The notes under the pieces: generated by a model
Database searches by the model: none
Seen by the model: only the letters and a program-made list of their open reading frames with translations
What the model was told of the DNA's origin: nothing
NCBI GenBank assembly: GCA_934463455.1
Contig: CAKSJU010000103.1
Coordinates: 1-7,193, forward strand
Reading direction: 5' to 3'
DNA from: an uncultured Clostridia bacterium
Lineage (GTDB): Bacteria > Bacillota > Clostridia > UBA1381
DNA: 7,193 nt
Translations under genes and position numbers: made by a program
Shown here: in pieces, positions 5,481-7,193 of the stretch
Numbering within the stretch: position 1 is the stretch's first letter
Layout: each line of letters begins with the position of its first letter

Positions 5481-7193
5481 TTATTTTCTGTGCGAATAGA
5501 AGAATATTTTTGCACTTCTTTTTTCGGTTTCAACCTCAAAGCCTTTTTCGGCAAGTTCTTTTCCGCTTATTTCAAAGCTTTTGTCATTGTCCGCGTCCGT
5601 AAAAGTATATGTTGCCTCCGTATCAATATTGTAAAGCCTGAACTCGGCTTTCGGACACAGAGAATTCTCTCTTCTGAACACCTGCACAATTCCGTCTTTT
5701 TCCTCCGGACGGTCAAACTGCGCCGCACACCATACGTCCAAAGCCGACGACAGCTCGGTAAGTGCATAAAAATCCTCCGAAAAATACGGTCTTACCTTTT
5801 TGTATTCCGCTGCAAGCTTTCTTATAAATTCTATCTTTTCTTCCGTATCGGCAAACGGCTCACGTTCGGACAAGGAATATTTTGTTAAAAGTGAAGCTCC
5901 GTAAGCACTTCTCGCGCCGTAAATGTCATATAATCTTCCTATACCCGTTCCCGAGTAAGGCATCCATGTATTATACGTAAGATTATGACACTGAGACATA
6001 TATTCTTCATAATCTGCCGGGCACTGAACATCAGATCTCCACATCGGCATACTTCTTCTTAGCGTTTCTATATCTATTCTTCTTCCGCCGGAAGCGCAGT
6101 TATCGATAATCAAATGCGGAAATTTTTCCAAAAGCGCGTCCCAAAGTCTGTACATACCGTTAATATGTTTTATTTCGGTCATTCCCTTTCGATCGCACCA
6201 ATCCCTTTTTCTCCAGTAATTCAGCGGATCAAAATTAAAATCCTGTCTGTAACAATCGATATTTAATTTTTCAATAATACCCGAAACAGTTTTAAAGCAA
6301 TATTCCCACGCGGCAGGATCGCCCAGATTCAAAAGCAAACTATCGTCCGAATCCGAGCCTAAAAAATATTCCGGATGCTCTTTTACTATCGGCGTACTTT
6401 TTATAACACGTTCAGGCTCAAACCAAAGTATAAATTTCATTCCCGCATCATGAATTGCTTTTGAAACATCCTCCAATCCGTTCGGATGTATTTTTTTGCT
6501 GATTACCCATTCTCCGGTATGGCAATACCAGTCTCCTTCGAATGAATCCGGAGTAGGCTCGGTCGTTTCGCCGTACCAGCCCGCATCCATCCAGACATAT
6601 TCGAAAGGAAGCTTGTTTTTTTTCATTATCTCTATTCTATCCAAAACCGATGATGTTCTCATGCCGCCCCAAACCTCCGCACTAAGCGGGCCGTATTTTT
6701 CTCTTCCCTCTCTGCCGATAAGAGAAAATTCCTCTTTTACAAGCCGTCTCCACATATTCTGCGACGCTTGAACGCTTCCCTCGTACGGCATTATAACAAC
6801 AGAAGACGTTCTCACCTTTTCGCCGCCGTAAAGCCTGAAAGAAGTATCATCCACCTTTGTTCGTATTCTCACGCTGTTTTCGTTTCGGTTTAATATACAT
6901 CTCCATTTGCCTGTCCAGCCGATAGCAAATATAATGCCCTTTCCGTTTTTGTGAATGTTGAAAAACGGAGCTTCCGTTTCACTTGAACGTCCTGTATCTG
7001 TTGTGTATTCCTTTTCATCTCCAACAAATATATTAAACTTCCATCTTCTGCTTATAAAATTGGTATCTGTTCCGCTGTAAAATTCCTCGCAGCTATACGC
7101 CGAGCCGTTCGGAGCATAAACCTTTGTATACTTGTCCAAATCGCCGAGATATGCCGTCCATTTCGGCGGCTCTTCTTCAGGCAACGGCAAAAG
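5481..7193 (-). CDS. GH36 alpha-galactosidase-like glycoside hydrolase (N-terminus cut by window edge)
   Basis: The open frame enters from the right edge and ends at the TAA at 5481-5483; 570 residues are visible. GH36 enzymes release terminal alpha-galactose from oligosaccharides such as melibiose and raffinose by a retaining mechanism. In order: the later part of the N-terminal beta-sandwich, a linker helix, then the (beta/alpha)8 barrel with WMDAGWYG, ILWFEPERV and YRQDFN, whose Asp (6240-6242) is the expected nucleophile. Next come DNCASGGRRIDIETL and MPMWRSDVQ, whose Asp (6030-6032) is the expected acid/base. A short beta-rich C-terminal domain closes the protein. The RQDFN and WRSD forms differ from the KWDMNR and SDDTDA of classical raffinose-active enzymes, so it belongs to a divergent GH36 branch whose sugar preference I cannot name. 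A leftward TTG at 7190 is internal, not a start; family members of this kind are around 700 residues, so the true start and any signal peptide lie outside. Confidence 0.9.
   Translation of the reverse strand, partial: LLPLPEEEPPKWTAYLGDLDKYTKVYAPNGSAYSCEEFYSGTDTNFISRRWKFNIFVGDEKEYTTDTGRSSETEAPFFNIHKNGKGIIFAIGWTGKWRCILNRNENSVRIRTKVDDTSFRLYGGEKVRTSSVVIMPYEGSVQASQNMWRRLVKEEFSLIGREGREKYGPLSAEVWGGMRTSSVLDRIEIMKKNKLPFEYVWMDAGWYGETTEPTPDSFEGDWYCHTGEWVISKKIHPNGLEDVSKAIHDAGMKFILWFEPERVIKSTPIVKEHPEYFLGSDSDDSLLLNLGDPAAWEYCFKTVSGIIEKLNIDCYRQDFNFDPLNYWRKRDWCDRKGMTEIKHINGMYRLWDALLEKFPHLIIDNCASGGRRIDIETLRRSMPMWRSDVQCPADYEEYMSQCHNLTYNTWMPYSGTGIGRLYDIYGARSAYGASLLTKYSLSEREPFADTEEKIEFIRKLAAEYKKVRPYFSEDFYALTELSSALDVWCAAQFDRPEEKDGIVQVFRRENSLCPKAEFRLYNIDTEATYTFTDADNDKSFEISGKELAEKGFEVETEKRSAKIFFYSHRK

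Noticed and set aside
5454..5888. 144-codon plus-strand open frame opposite the GH36 gene
   Set aside because: It is antisense to well-conserved GH36 coding sequence, has no family resemblance, and is a by-product of codon bias in the real gene.

Overview
The window looks like chromosomal DNA from a low-GC Gram-positive bacterium, most likely an anaerobic Clostridia-type Firmicute. The coding regions are moderately AT-rich and the intergenic regions very AT-rich. Ribosome binding sites are strong and GGAGG-like, promoters are near-consensus sigma-A type, and there is a PucR-type regulator. This placement is inferred from style and gene content; no rRNA or other taxonomic marker is present. 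I see no tRNA, CRISPR array, insertion sequence or attachment site, and no gene-free stretch longer than about 240 bases.

Layout. (1) 1-371, minus strand: a small heat-shock protein (Hsp20) whose C-terminus lies beyond the left edge. (2) 372-610: an AT-rich divergent promoter region, with a strong rightward promoter at 531-559, a probable leftward promoter at 515-542, and a 14-base direct repeat. (3) 611-2613, plus strand: a two-gene operon of a PucR/CdaR-like regulator and a CorA-type divalent-cation channel, ending in an inverted repeat at 2603-2646 shared with the convergent operon. (4) 2653-5325, minus strand: a methionine-type ABC importer operon in the order metQ (lipoprotein), metN (ATPase with NIL domain), metI (permease). 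It has its own consensus promoter at 5400-5428 and a strong hairpin between metQ and metN. (5) 5481-7193, minus strand: a GH36 alpha-galactosidase-like enzyme whose N-terminus lies beyond the right edge.

The most striking point is the metQ gene. Its protein has a normal lipoprotein signal peptide and every hallmark motif of the MetQ/NlpA family, but the two halves are swapped. The half that is normally C-terminal comes first, and the half that is normally N-terminal follows and ends exactly where the other half normally begins. It reads as a naturally circularly permuted substrate-binding lipoprotein, made in an operon with ordinary-looking MetN and MetI.

How the genes fit together: MetQ should capture the amino acid outside the cell and pass it to a MetI channel driven by MetN, whose NIL domain would inhibit uptake when intracellular methionine is high. 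The PucR-CorA pair suggests a regulator transcribed with a metal-ion channel. Hsp20 and the GH36 enzyme appear to be unrelated neighbours.
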